From Nyssa sinensis (lineage: Eukaryota > Streptophyta > Magnoliopsida > Cornales > Nyssaceae), in NCBI GenBank assembly GCA_008638375.1, contig CM018035.1, positions 30,165,307-30,229,306 of the forward strand: a DNA stretch of 64,000 nt, read 5' to 3'. Positions 13,008-25,964 of this stretch are shown here, one piece after another. A program made the position numbers and the translations under genes. How positions within the stretch are numbered: the stretch's first letter is position 1; every line of letters begins with the position of its first letter. The notes below the pieces were generated by a model. It did not search any database. It was not told the DNA's origin and saw nothing but the letters and a program-made list of their open reading frames with translations.

Positions 13008-14023
13008 TATATTCATACCTTGTGGAATCCTTTACTAATGACATTATTATGAGTACTCGGGAGTTGTGTCTGTCACAATGCTTATCTTGATTCTTTAGAT
13101 GCTGATGACCTATAGGTTGGTGCTTGGGAATGACACCCAACATTTAGTCATGGTACGGACACGATTATTTGATAAGAGCTTTTGGTGTTATTCAAGAAAA
13201 CCCAGAGATGAGTGGTGAACCTGAATGAATGCTGTTTGGGGGTAGCCGGACCCTATTTGTTGATAGCATCTATTAGACTCAATCTGTGTATGTTAGATTC
13301 CACACCATTTGTTTGGTTGATAATATTATCTCTGAATGTGAAATATGACTTTATGGCTTACTTTTATATTCGATTTGAATCTCTTTGATTTGGGCAGCTA
13401 AACATCATATATTGATAAATTGTGCTTGTTGACTTGCTTAGTCATTCTTATCGTATTATGAACTCTTATGAACTATGTTAATTTAAGCCTGATGGCTAAT
13501 CCCTTTGAACTTGAAATCCTATGATTATTCTCTTATTATACACCTTTATGCAACCCATGGCAGAGTGAAGGATTTACTTACTGAGCTAAGTTAGCTCACC
13601 TTAGAATTATAACAATTTTTCAGGTAACACAATATGCAAGGAAAGGCAATGATGGCGATTGATGGAGCTAGTGATGTACTTGGGGGTAATGTTGATGACC
13701 TATAGCTTCGAGCCTTAAATTGTATATATATCCTGTAAGGTTAATGTTAATATTAGATATTGTGACATAGTGACACTAGAAATGATATTAGACCTGAATG
13801 GTGATTTATGATGATAGAAATTGTACTTATAGATAATCTGATTGATGATTGCTAAAGTTTGATTTGTTATCAGGTGAGTTACATATGTGTAGCTTTTGCA
13901 CTTGATACATAATTTTTTTTTATCACTCTTTGGTCCAATTAATTTGATTTTGTAGGGCCTGTCTGAGTGACAGTGTCGGTCACCGGCCCCTAATCCACAT
14001 AGGGTGGGTTTCGGGTCATGACA
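13008..14023 (+). repeat. Older Gypsy LTR, right fragment
   Basis: Continues the fragment 7752-9820 once the solo LTR and one ATGTA copy are removed. It carries the standard right-end landmarks: the 'gagttgtg..gtcacaa' segment (about 13060), a 'gggggtagccggaccc' core (13240), a perfect inverted repeat TGAGCTA/TAGCTCA (13582-13598), an acceptor-like TTTTTCAGGTAAC (about 13617) and the terminus GGGTTTCGGGTCATGACA. The end at 14023 gives TG..CA-type termini. No coding capacity. Confidence 0.75.
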
Positions 14024-14727
14024 CCCCCCTTAACAACCATTTTTGCATCAGAGTCTCTACGACAAACTTGACCTAACACAGTGCTCTCACTCTCACAGCC
14101 ATCTATTTAAAGGTTAGTCTCTTTCACCCTCTCACTCTTACAGTCTTCTAAATCTTTCATCTCTCTCTCTCTCTCTCGTAGTCTAAATTTCTCAAATTCT
14201 CTCTAATGTTTCACATTCTCTTTCACTGTGACAAGATACCTCAAACTCATCACATAGAGCAGTTGGTATCTCACACTCCTTGAGTAACTTGTGTTATTTG
14301 GATTATTGGGGAAAAAGTATATTATTTTACCAATTTTGATGTTGTTTGATTTTGATTATTTGATGAAAATATATCATGATTTTTGTTGTAGTATAAATGA
14401 GAAACCTTAATGCATGATTGGGTTTGTATATGTACCAGTGCTTGAAGTTATGATGCACACTACCTATTTGATGAAAAACCTTAATTTTTCAGGTAGATAA
14501 TTTTAAGAAAACCTAAATTGTTACTAGACTATCATACCAATTTATAGATTAGTGTTTTCCACTTACCCATATATTGATAAGGTGAATGCAGATAGTTATA
14601 TATTTTCCAATATTGGTTGAGGACTCTATCAGTAGGAGTCTTAATGGAAATAGGACTCTATTAGGAAGAGTCCTACTTAAAGTAGGTTTCTTAGCACAAT
14701 TACCGAATTGCTACTATTTAATCAAGG
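14024..14727. other. Unassigned 0.7 kb
   Basis: No gene, RNA or LTR terminus is recognised. It holds a pyrimidine-rich block with a CT microsatellite (about 14158-14177) and an AT-rich right half with short tandem 'aggactctatta' like repeats (14620-14675). It could be the interior of an old element or genomic sequence between elements. Confidence 0.4.
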
Positions 14728-15385
14728 GTCAAAAAATAACGAGGGCTGGTGGTAGAATTGTACATATTTGAACTTGGGTATTACTGTCTTTAGGTACTGG
14801 TGGTAGGGTAGGAACTTTTCCTATTTGATCTTCCACATTTTTTAGACTTGGCCAATAACAAGGGCTGGATCCCCGTATACATATAAGAATTTGACATTCT
14901 GTTTTAAATCCGCTTGCAGGCCCACTATACAGGATTTATACTCTATGGTATTATTGGTAGAGGGGTACTGTAACTTCATGGCTAGAGGCGTATGTGGCCC
15001 GTCTAGGGCTACTAGAAGCATGCCAATACCATATCCTTTTTTGTTGGTAGCGCTATCAAAGAAAAGACACCACATATCCTCATGAATTTGGATGATTTCT
15101 TCATTTGGGAATTCAACTTCCTTAACAATCTCACTCTCAATTGGGTAATCTGCTAGGTTGTCGACCACGACTTTCCCTTTCATGGATTTATGAGTTATGT
15201 GTACTATGTCAAATTCAAAAAGCAATAGTAGCCACCAAGCAATGTGGCTTGATAGGATTGGTTTTTCAAAGAGATATTTCACAGGGTCCATGCGGGAAAC
15301 CAAGTGTATTGTATAGGCTACTTGGGAGCGAGAAAAGGATATGTGCGCCAAGTACCCACACTTATTTTCATAGTAGTATATGCTA
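14728..15385 (-). pseudogene. Tat-type Gypsy RNase H remnant
   Basis: The longest clean part is 169 codons (15351-14842). In order it shows the end of the Gypsy RNase H/connection domain (HLVSRMDPVKYLFEKP, then the 'KGKVVVDNLADYPI' linker) and the start of a second, archaeal-type RNase H (CLFFDSATNKKGYGIGMLL, then TNNTIEYKSCIVGL and YGDPALVIGQV). That dual arrangement is characteristic of the Tat lineage. Catalytic residues look damaged: FDSA is close to the usual FDGA, and GDPAL replaces the usual GDSxL. Homology continues past a stop at 14842 as KFLPYHQYL and QFYHQ to about 14728 and then fades. The right side ends abruptly at about 15370-15385 against plus-strand sequence of another element. 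Confidence 0.8.
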
Positions 15386-15421
15386 AGTTTAGGGACAAAC
15401 TTGTTTTTAAGGGGGTAAGAA
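15386..15421 (+). other. 3' internal end and polypurine tract
   Basis: 'AGGGACAAACTTGTTTTTAA' followed by the purine run AAGGGGGTAAGAA runs into the TGTAATATCCC start of an LTR. The same arrangement is seen at 4270-4308 and on the reverse strand at 21420-21388. This shows the LTR on the right is a 3' LTR, and that its own internal region was cut off at about 15370-15385, where antisense RNase H sequence begins. Confidence 0.65.
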
Positions 15422-18400
15422 TGTAATATCCCGACCCGGGATACGTCACGTATACCGAGGTAAGTCGGTTATATAGTGTAACTTGAACGGTAAGATATGT
15501 ATATCATGGTATTTCATGGAAACGTATGACTGGAAACTGTAAATAATGGGACTGAATGACCAAGGCTGGGTAACACCCGAGCACCACAGGGCATTGCATC
15601 GTAATGCATGCATGCACGTATTTCCATGCATGCATACGTGAACATAGGTGAGTAGCCCGACCAAAATGAATGTATGTATATATGATTTAAAATGGATTTA
15701 TATCCCTACACATACATGTATATACATGTATAAAAAGATGTATTTTATGTGTATATATATGTATATAATATAATGAATTATACATGTATTTATGTATATA
15801 TGTATATATGTATATGTATAAGAAATAAAAGGAAAAGAAAAGGGGAAAAGGGAAACTGCCCTTGGGCAGTATGTAGGTGCACTGAATGAGGGTGTGTGTG
15901 TGTCGGTTGGGTGAAGTGTGTGTGTGTGATGTATATAATATGATATATGTATATAAGTGTGCAACACAAGTCTCCCAAGCCATTAAATGCAAAGTTGCAT
16001 TTGACAGAGGGAACACCAGGATTTAAGTCAAGGAAAGGGGCCATAGAAGGGGGAGTAACCGAGAGAGAGAAAGAGAAAGAGGGAGAGAGGCGGTGGAAAT
16101 CTCTCTCTTTATATATGTGCATACGGGAGTGAGTTGGGAGACAAAAAGAAACTGAGACTGAGAGGAGCATTGGCAAGGAACTCAGGAGCAGAAACAGAAA
16201 GGTTTGGGAGGGTTACAGTGAGCTAAAAATCTGAAACCCAGGTAAGTGATTTAAGTTCTATTTTTACGATTTAGAGCATGAAGCTTATATATATATATTT
16301 GTAAGGTCTAAATCAGCATGAAATATGGAACTAAATGCAAAAAGAATGATAGAAAACGGTTAAGAAACCAAGGAGAAAAACCGAGTTGCAGGTTGATGAA
16401 TAATCTCGGGTTTCATAAAAACTTAGGATTAAAACTTGTTTTAAGTTTCTAAAAACAACCTACACAAGTGCAGAAACACACTAGAAGAAATTTAGAGCCA
16501 AAACAGTGATCAAAACGTCACGAAAATGGAAAATATCACTTGGCCGGAGAATCGGCCGGAGATATTTGAACCCATACTCGTAAAGATCAAGACGGTCTTG
16601 ATCAAAACGGAGGATGGATTCATGATCCCCATGTGATGGGGAGTAAAACGGCATTCAAAACGGGAAGAGAAACCATCAGAAACCAGTGATAGTCACCGGA
16701 GAAGACAACTGTTCACCGCCGAAACCCTACCGGAGTTATGGGGAAGACGACCGGAATGTCGCGAGGCTACCGGGTTAAATCTAGACCGGATCCGGGTTCG
16801 GATCGGGTCGGGACCCGACCGAAAATAAGTGGGAACATGAAACTGTGTCGTTTGGGTTTTGAATTTAAATGGATTGGGCTTGTTTGGTTACACGGATAGG
16901 AAATGTTGGAATTGGGTTTGGGCTTATTCCAACCATGGATAGCATAGGAGGACTGGTTATCTTGTTCCGGTTCTCAAGAATTGATTGAACCGTTTGGTTC
17001 AGTAAGGGGGCAGACCGGTTTAGGGTTTCTGGTTCTGAACCAACTGGTTCAGACCACAGCTTTAGGAAATTATGAACCGGCTCCAAATGTTTTGGAAAAA
17101 TCTCACTAAGGCCCAAACAGGAAAATTAATAAAATATTAATTTTTACAAAAATGCCCCTATTTCAAATATGGGTCAAACGAAGTCCAAACGATGCAAATA
17201 AATAGTCAAAACTTATTATCTCGGACGTTCTGAGTCCAATGGTAGGGTCCGTTTTACGAGACGGAACCCCGAAGGATAAAATACCGTAAAAGTGCAAAAT
17301 GACCATTTTGCCCTTTTTTTAGTACAAAAGTCCAAATGGAATTCCGCGAAAGCCTAAACCAACTTTCTTCGGCATTCCGGACTCAATGGTAAAGTCTAAA
17401 TTAGTATTTGAAATACTTATGATGGAAAGGCATAAAATTTGATGAATAGAATCTATTCAAAAACGTATTCACTGATATATAGGGAACTCGAAAGGCAAGG
17501 GTACACTCACAGATTTCTGATCACGATAGAGGTAAGTGAATCACTCTCTCTTACATGTGGTGTTTCCACAAGCCAAGTTCATTCTTTTACTGCCAAACTC
17601 GTACTCTTGAATGTATTGATATTCCTGTGTTCCACAATTCGATATTTTCCTATCTTGTGGACATTTGATTGACTGATGTATCATTGTTATCATGTTTCAC
17701 TGTGCTTTGAAAGCACACATGTTATTGCTATCCACAATGTGATATTATTCTATCTTGTGGACATTGATTGATTGCTATATCATTGTTATTATGTTGAACC
17801 ATGCCTTGAAAGGCCTACTATTGTATCCTCATTGAATGAATGATATTCCATTTTTATATTCTATGGAATTACTATGATCATGACATGTTTATGAACACGG
17901 GAGTTGTGCTCAGTCACAACACCTATCTGATGCTATTTGATTGAATGGGACCTACGGGTCAAGTCCGTGAACGGACAAATGGCAATTTACTGGAATTCAC
18001 TGGGGGGTATGCCGGGCCCCAAAAGATCGAGGGTCTGTCGAGCCCTGACACAGAATAACAACATCTCTTATGATTGACAGAACTTGATTGTTGAATGGCA
18101 CTATTTCTTATGATTCTTCAAGTCCCGAAGGACTTGCATTGATTGATTTGATTGTGATCGGTTCATTGTGGCAGTACTTCATTGTTATATTATCATTTTA
18201 CACCGATACTTCTGATTGTGTATTGTGATTACTTTTCATTGGCCCTCGTGGCAATTGTTTCCATTGGCCCTCGTGGCAATTATGTCCATTGGCTATCACA
18301 GTATCTCCTTCCCTATGATTGGCTATCATAATCTTATTCATGGATTCATATTGATCATCGATACCAGTGTTGGAGATCTGTTTTTCTTACTGAGCTTTGT

Positions 18401-18792
18401 AGCTCATTCCACCCCACTTACCCCCCATTTCAGGTGATGACGCTAGCGAGACCCCAGTAGGAGTCTGAGAGCGTAGGGGGACATTTTGAAGTACTGTACC
18501 AGTCTATGTTAGTTCTCCCATGTATTCACCACCCCCAGGTGCTGGTTACGTTTAGTTCTCATTTTGTCTTATGTAGAACTATGTCATGTATTTAATAGAC
18601 TTCCGCTGTTTAATTTATTTAAAAGACTTCCGTTAGATTACTGTAATTGATAAAGACTTTCGCTATTCATTGTTTAAAATTTTTAGTATATTGCATATTA
18701 GTACTATGATACAGGAATGGAAAAAGTAGGGACGGCCTTCGGGTCGGCCCCGCGACACGAGATCCGCATAGGGTGGGTTTCGGGTCGTGACA
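15422..18792 (+). mobile_element. 3' LTR of a truncated Gypsy element, 3.37 kb
   Basis: Begins TGTAATATCCCGACCCGGG and ends GGGTTTCGGGTCGTGACA. The flanks do not match (AAGAA versus CCTTA), as expected for a 3' LTR preceded by its polypurine tract. Inside are 'ATGCATGCATGCA' runs (15605-15635), GTATATAT runs (15700-15830), a GA-rich purine block (16050-16100), a strong donor-like CAGGTAAGT (16239-16247), a GCCGGGCCC core with flanking 'agatcgagggtc' (about 18011), tandem 'ccattggccctcgtggcaat' copies (18238-18290), the inverted repeat TGAGCT/AGCTCA (18391-18406) and an acceptor-like TTTCAG (18428-18433). Confidence 0.85.
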
Positions 18793-19143
18793 CCTTAGAC
18801 ATATTTTGGTAGACTTTTGGTCTATTCTTGGCCTATGTCTTAGGGCATTTGGGGCCCATTTGGGCTATTGTTCTAAAGCATACTTAGAGACATTTTAGGG
18901 CTATTTTGGAGACCACTCTTGAACATGACTTAGACCTATTTTGAATAGTGATTTGGGGAGATATTTAATTGGTATTAGAAAAGCATTTTGGTTAAGTCTA
19001 ATAGCGAGTTTTCATTTCAAATCTTGGGGAAACATGGGGGAACCAAATACATAATAAACTGAATCCATTAAATTATCTTTTATTTTCTTTTCTTAAATTC
19101 ATTTCACTCACTCTCCAGATTTGTGAAAATTCGGGGTGTGACA
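18793..19143 (+). repeat. LTR 3'-end fragment
   Basis: A short non-coding stretch ending AATTCGGGGTGTGACA, the same style of terminus as the LTRs ending at 35381 and 56540. Only this right end resembles an LTR; the left part (repeated 'ttttgg', 'ttagac' and 'gggctattttg' phrases) is not recognised. It abuts the antisense LTR that follows. Confidence 0.4.
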
Positions 19144-21387
19144 TAAAATTTGTCCATTCATATTTTTCAAGGTCTAATTTCATAAATCGGATTCCGTTAT
19201 TGAGTATGGAATGCCCAAAAACGTTAAGTTAGACTTTTCTTGCATTTAAATTGGCCTTCGTTTGGCATATTTTTGGCTTAAGGGAATTTAATAATTTTTC
19301 CTTTTTAAAAAGGATTTAGAATTAATTTTTAATTAATTTTCAGGGCCATTCCCTAATTAATCTAAAAGTCTAGGGGCTAAAATATAATCTTAGAAAAGTT
19401 ATAAAAATCATCCGGTCCAATCGTAACCTAAGTGAACTTGTCTAAATAGGACGAGAACCAACTGGTTCTCTGGTCCATTATGTCAGCTTGATGTCATTAT
19501 GACATCAACAACTTCATTTAATAAAATGACACCATTTCACTTACCTTTAGATTCATTTTAAAGCAGGTCAGACCAAACCCGTTAACCGACTCGACCTGTT
19601 CATCGTCCTCACCCGATTAGGGTTTACTATTCACTACGAGGCTTTAAGATTTTTAGGCCCTATTTCGATTAGTTTCAGACCTCTTTTCCTCCTAATTTCG
19701 ATTCTAAACTAATTTTGGGACCATGTGGATTAGTTTGGCGTTGATTTTGAACCCCAAAAATGGCTCAACCTCTTTGTTTGATTTTTCATGACCATGACTA
19801 TAAGTGGATAGTAAATCGCCATTTCCTAACCAAACTTAGTGAGGTTGGGACCACTGTGATCCTTTCCTCAAGAGCTTTCATTCCTTATTTGAAAAACCAG
19901 AGGATGGTGCCCAATTTGAACACCCGATTCCAAAAACCCGACCTACAACTCAACATTTCTCTTCCATTTTTCGTCCATTTTTCATGATTCTTTTAAATTT
20001 AGAATCCTTGTTCCACGTAGATTAGGTTTCAAGCCATTAAAATCTATTTTATTTAATTTAAAATTTTGACCCCGTTCAAGCTTCAACAATGGCAATTCTA
20101 TGGCTATCTAGGTTTCTAAGTCATTAAGCTATGGTGTTGCTTACATATTTCATCTTTATACATCATTTCATTCATGAATAAACAAAAACAACTTAAAAAA
20201 CTGTGAGGATTTTAGAAACCCGACTCTAGAGAGAGAAAATGGCAAGTGAGAGAAACTAAGCGTACCGCTCATGGTGGTCACCCTTCCACTATTTTGTGCT
20301 CCTTCTTGAGCCTATAACAACTACTAGACAATTCCTAAGCTTTGTTTATGAGTGTGTGCACATATGCACACACATGAAACGCCAATCTCTTTTCTCTCTC
20401 TCTCTCTCTCTCTCTATCTTTTATTTAGCTGCTACGACTGACTTAAATATACCTCCCTATCCAGTTCATCGCCCCACTATTATTCCTTATTGGTTAAGCA
20501 ACAACTGCTACACATCTTACCAACAAGGGGGTGACACCTCTTGTTTAGTTTCCCTATGCACACACTAACACATACTTCACTCACACACAACTGCACATAC
20601 ACACTCTTTATCTCATATATCTCCTTCACACACTGGTTCATATGTGCATACATTCATATATATATATATATGTGAGAGATATGTGTTCATATATTCATTT
20701 ATTGTTCTCTCCATATCTTCATGTGTACACATATCTCTCACATAGATATACACACACACATATATATTTTGTTCTCTCCATATCTTCATGTATACACACA
20801 TCTCTCACACACTAATATACACTTGATGTGTGTTTCACCCTCTTCCCATCATGTGTAAAGCATATGATATTAAAAATAGTTTTTAATTATTTTTATATAA
20901 TTTTCTATAATTATAAAAAAATTATTCTATAATTATTTTCACATATTTACACATTTTAGTGTGTGTATTTGGGCTTCCAAGGTTATATAAAGGTCACGAT
21001 AATTTTTGGGATATTATTTATATTTTCTTCTATTTTTTTTTCAATATTTTTAACTATTTTTTTTCTTAATTTTATTTAATTATTAAATAATTAAATAATT
21101 TAATAATTAATAATATTTGGAGTATTATTTTACTCCCTTAGGTTAGTGATATATCGATCACGTCACCTATTAGTTTTACTAACTAAGGTTAGGTTAGGTT
21201 GACTTGACTTTACTTTGGGTGATGGCCTAATCAGGGTTATGGCCCACTGTCGAGTTGAGTTAGTTCTTAACCCTAGTTTAGGTCATATTTCTACTTTCTT
21301 TTCAAAGAATTCGAAAAGGTTCTTTTAAGATTGTAATTCTCAACACATTATGTCTAATTGCCTATTTTGCTGAAGGCGGGTGTTACA
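19144..21387 (-). mobile_element. Antisense Gypsy 3' LTR, ~2.2 kb
   Basis: On the minus strand the LTR starts TGTAACACCCGCC at 21387, directly after a PPT-like purine run (reverse strand of 21388-21400). Its far end lies close to 19144 but that border is uncertain, because no second copy is present. Internal landmarks include CT/GA microsatellites (about 20396-20415), ATATATGTGTGAGAGA-type direct repeats (20660-20800), and a U3-like tract with 'ggttaggttaggttga' (21185-21200, plus strand). No coding capacity. Confidence 0.65.
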
Positions 21388-21690
21388 TTCTCTCAGCTTT
21401 AAAAATAGTTTTGTCCCCAAAACTCAACTAATCTGGTGGGAAATTTTTTTTGTGTACTTGTGCTATTAGCACACTTTCTTTGCAAGTTATGATAATATTT
21501 GACTTGTTGTCATTTGATTATTAGTTGTCTTAAAAGTCAAGTGTGTGGGCAAGCTATTCTATCTTCATCATTAAAGCGTATTGAATTTCTTTGTTTAAAC
21601 ATCCCTTCCGTTCAATGAGGATTAAGTTTTTACTTATTCTACTTAATTCCTTCATTCCTTTTCATAATTTGTAAATTCTCTTTTACGTTT
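21388..21690 (-). other. Internal 3' end of the antisense element
   Basis: On the minus strand this follows the stop of the Transposase_32-like frame (21691) and ends with GTTTTGGGGACAAAAC, AAAGCTGAGAGAA and then the LTR. The 'ggggacaaaac...purine run' ending is typical of Gypsy internal regions just before the 3' LTR. No open frame. It links the fragmented ORF above it to the 3' LTR 19144-21387 as parts of one element. Confidence 0.55.
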
Positions 21691-21885
21691 AATCCATTGT
21701 GCCAATCTTGATGGCATAGAGAAATTGAGCACATTCAGGAGTAAGAGTATTAGTATGACTCAGAAGAGACAACATCAAAGACATAACAAGATTGAGGAAA
21801 CGATAGTCCTCAATCATCAAAGCATGATCAAAATGGTTGCTATTGGTTTGAAAGATCAACATGCCATCTCTACGTAAAGCACCAA
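21691..21885 (-). pseudogene. Transposase_32-like frame, C-terminal part
   Basis: Read on the minus strand from 21885, this is an open frame of about 64 codons ending at TAA 21691-21693. It contains ALRRDGMLIFQTNSNHFDHA and LTPECAQFLYAIKIGTMD. It joins in frame to the segment 29671-29442 once the intervening LTR and one ACCAA copy are removed. The late part of the plant-specific putative transposon protein domain (Pfam Transposase_32, found in gag-region ORFs of non-autonomous and Athila-like elements) has a similar 'T..RA.lLy.i..G..id.g' ending. The family assignment comes from general resemblance, not a search. Confidence 0.6.
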
Positions 21886-22174
21886 TGTCACGACCCGAAA
21901 CCCACCCTATGCAGATCTCGTGTCGCGGGGCCGGCCTAGTGGCCTGTCCCTATTTTTTTCGTTCTTAGCATCAATGATCACAATAAATAATGTAACATAA
22001 TCAATAATGTGCAGAAACCTTATTACAACCATTATTCAAAGTCTGACAATAAACTGACAAAAACCTAAAACATAACCACTTTTAGGTGGTGAGTACATGG
22101 GAGAGACTACATCATTCTACTGTGCTCCTCAATTGTCTCCCTACGCTCTTGACCTCCTACTGTGGTTCTGTAGT

Positions 22175-25100
22175 TGTCACATCCCGCACCCCACCCTACG
22201 CGGATGCTGAAGATGTGATGCCAGTTAGCCGCCTTGCCAGTCTCCAAACGACAATGCGACCAACCAAAGGCAAACTTCTGAACCTTACGATGAATTGCAT
22301 TCCAAATGTAGGGTCAGAACAACGGAAATTAAAACTTTTTTTTTTTTATCTCGGGAATGCAACTCAACTATATACCTCATAAGTATGTACCACAGAGCAC
22401 ATCTATCACTAGTCAGAGAGCACAGAACATATCTAATCTCTCTAGAGTACCATTACATCTAATGCATATCACATGTCCCAATACATCTAATGCGTATCAA
22501 CGAAGTCAATCATAACATGTACTCACCTGAATAGCCAGAATCAATCCATCAGAACCCAAGTCTCCACAAATCCATGCCATCAGATCCGTACTTGAAATGC
22601 CTCACAGCCTACTAGTATCATCTCCTTATACATTCTAGTCCAAGGGAGTTATATCCTGAAAAATGTTAAATAAATGGAATGAGCTTAAACAAGCTCAGTG
22701 AGTAACATAGGTTCCTGCCATGGGTTTCAAAACTAGTTCATATATATATATATATGCATGCTCAAATGTAACTCAGATAGAACAATGCAGCTCAAGTAGA
22801 ACAGATACAGCTCAAATAGAACGGATATAGCTCAAAGTGCCTGAACCTTCCCCAGGCGATGTGGGATGTCATTACTTCCCATCCACCCCCTCCCCCCACA
22901 CATGGAGGGCTCGCGTCCTGGCGGCACATGGAGGGCCTCATACCGCACACCTCCGGCTGAGGTCGGTATCAGAGCGGAACAGATCAGATAGGATTGAGCG
23001 GATGCTGAGTTCTGGGCGTCCCACAGAGTCAGCTATCCATCTACTGATATACTCAATCCCGTAGTGGGCCCCAGATAAGACTCAACATGACAAACAGAAT
23101 CAAACAGACTCCAAAGGACAGGTAACAGAACAATAGACTTCAACAGAATCAACAGGATATATCAGAAGGCAGGATAGAACAAAATCATGCCACAAGTAAT
23201 GCAGATCAAGAGGTGTGCATGAAAGCATATGCATTTAAAATAGTTCAGTGTATAAACAGTTCAGCATATAAAGCAGTTCAGTATACAAGTTTAAGTAATA
23301 CAGAAAATATACGCCAAGTCAAGAATCCGAGTTACTCACAAACTTAATGCGTATCTCCCTTTCACAGATATCCTGATATTCTCCAGATGTGTCATTAGCT
23401 ACGTCCATACATATCCTGAATAATCATCATCAATTACAAACAGATCAGAATTTATCCATTCATATATTATTCATCATCTTAAGTGTCTATCGTATCGCCT
23501 AAGATAGTCTAATGGCCTATTACCCTCTCACTGAGTTTCAACTGAGGCTATTATATTCCTTAACTAAGCTTAGTAGCTATCAGGATTATAATCCAAGTCA
23601 TTTGGACTCTATCGTTATTTATCAAGTACTCATTTAATCTTTATGCAAGGCATTACAATTTTGTTGAGTACAAAACTAAATTTATTATTACCTTTAGACC
23701 TCAGATTTAATATAAATTCTATATTAAAATATTTGCTGGCTGCTTATAAATCTTAGATTTTAATATCAATTCCATAACCCTCAGATTGACTCTTTGGACC
23801 AAAACCAACACCAAGGTTACGGTTGCTACTCACTCTTTGTTTTTCCTATGTATCCTTGGGTAATTACATAGGAGCAACCCACTACTGGGACGTGGTCAGG
23901 GAACTTCTACAATAGACTCAGTTCAGATCAATTTACATTTGGGTGCGATCTGATTAGAACTCCTGTACAACACTACATCTCACACATAATGTCACCCAAC
24001 AACTAAAAATTATATTCAAATTAATAGCCGAACTATACTTAATTTAATAACTAAACTATATTCAGATTAAGGGCTGAACTATATTCAAACCAATCACATA
24101 TTCCAGTTTTCCAACAGACCTCATGACTAAAATGTAATTCCATTAGAGATAGTAAATTCAGGAAATAAGATTCATACCTGCTGGTTCTGCTGTCCGGATC
24201 GCACTCTACCAATATTCCTGTTCACTTTCTTACTCTTGCCGCAGCTTTTGCCTCGAAAAACAATCGTCAATACACCTGTGTTGTTCCACCTATTTTCCAC
24301 CTGCTGCAGAATTCTTTGATTCCTCAATTTCACCCAAATCAGCTCTTGGCTATCAACAAAATTCTGTCCAGAGACAATCCTTTTGCACTAATCTCTCAAC
24401 GCTTGGAAATAAGCCTCAACACGCTTTAGGAAAACCAGCAAACTCATGCATCTGACCCATACTTCCTTTGACTCCATTGATTCATCACCGCAGCCATCAA
24501 CCATCCATTTTCCCAGGTCTGCACCATTGCATCACACACACAAATATATCTAAATATATACACCACCTGCTGCTTCTATCAATTTATTTTGAACTCAAAC
24601 AGCCAGTTTTTCAGTCGACCCTCAACATCCATGACAGCCGTATCGGCCTTAGAGCATCAGGCCTTGCGTCCTTCTCTATTTCAAACATCAATGCCAAGTG
24701 TTCCGTCTAGAAGCTTCAGGATTTCCCTAGTTTTTTGCTCAATAATCCATAACCGCTGCTCCAACACGCTGCTGCTTCATGCTCCTCTTTGCCCAGGACC
24801 CACAAAAAGAATGCATCCGCTTGGTTTATTTGATTGGGTGTTTCATTGAGCAATCCATTAAAGCTTTGTCAAAGTTCATAACCACCAATCCAGATTTTTA
24901 AGAAGCCAGGGGAATCAACAAACTTTGTTTCATTCAATGGGACAAGAAACATGTTGAGTTCTGCCTCTACATCAATTACTGGGCTGTCTGCTCTTTCTTT
25001 GCAGCGCTCTATTGCCTATGAACTTGTTAGGAGAAGCAAATAGTTTGCCTCTGCTTCAGCTACCCTGTACAGTCGCCTGAGGTAACTGAATTCTCGACAA

Positions 25101-25910
25101 TTTGCTGCCTCTTAACATCCAGCCGTATCAACCTCTAAACAGCCGAAATGGGTACACATCTACCAGTTAATGAGATCGTAGCTCAAACCATCCAACACAA
25201 CCCATTCTCCTGTTTCGCGCCGCTACCCTCTGCTGCATAATACCCATGTCCATCACTCCTTCAGTTCTCTTAGCAACCAAATCCTAAAAAATCCCACTAT
25301 AGAATCCTTCTGCAACGCTACACACACACGCATATATATATCTGCGCATATGTCCCCCCAAAATCAGCTTCCCTTTTATCCAAATTAAATTCCATTCTGT
25401 GAAGCCCATATATATATATATAGTTATACTTACAAGCTTCATGCTAAAAGATCCCAACTCTCCACCCAACAGTAAATCCAACCTTTGGGACGGGACCCGA
25501 TCAAAGCTGCCGCACCGTTACATCCACACCTGAACAAGAAACCCAACAACCATTCACTCTTTTTCCCAATTTAAACAAATTGCCAAAACCCAATCTCTCA
25601 TAAATTAATCCTCAAATTCCAAAGAGAGAGCTTGATCAAACTCACGAGTTGGGCTTCCGTAACACAAAACACGGTTGCTTGGTCTTCCGCTTGTGGTTGC
25701 TCTCTTTCTCTCCGTTCTTATTCTTCTCCGGGCTTCTCGATCCTTCCCTCATTTCTCTCAGTTTCCTCTTTTCAATTCACACTAGAAGCTTCTGGGTTTC
25801 TCCACAATTTTCCACAAAAGACTAAATAGATACACATACATCTCACGTGCTTCCAGAATTTCCTTAATCCTACTTCACTGACTAAGGGTGCTTTCCTATG
25901 AAGCTTCCTG

Positions 25911-25964
<54 letters not shown>

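Noticed and set aside
14024..14727. A possible host gene promoter or first exon (CT-rich leader)
   Set aside because: No credible ORF, splice structure or conserved domain follows; the area is bounded by retroelement fragments.
15446..16176. Minus-strand frames rich in His, Tyr, Ile and Thr
   Set aside because: Translation of TATATG/GTGTGT repeats in the LTR 15422-18792.
15422..18792. A further solo LTR with target duplication
   Set aside because: Flanks AAGAA and CCTTA do not match, and a PPT-like run precedes it, so it is a 3' LTR of a truncated element.
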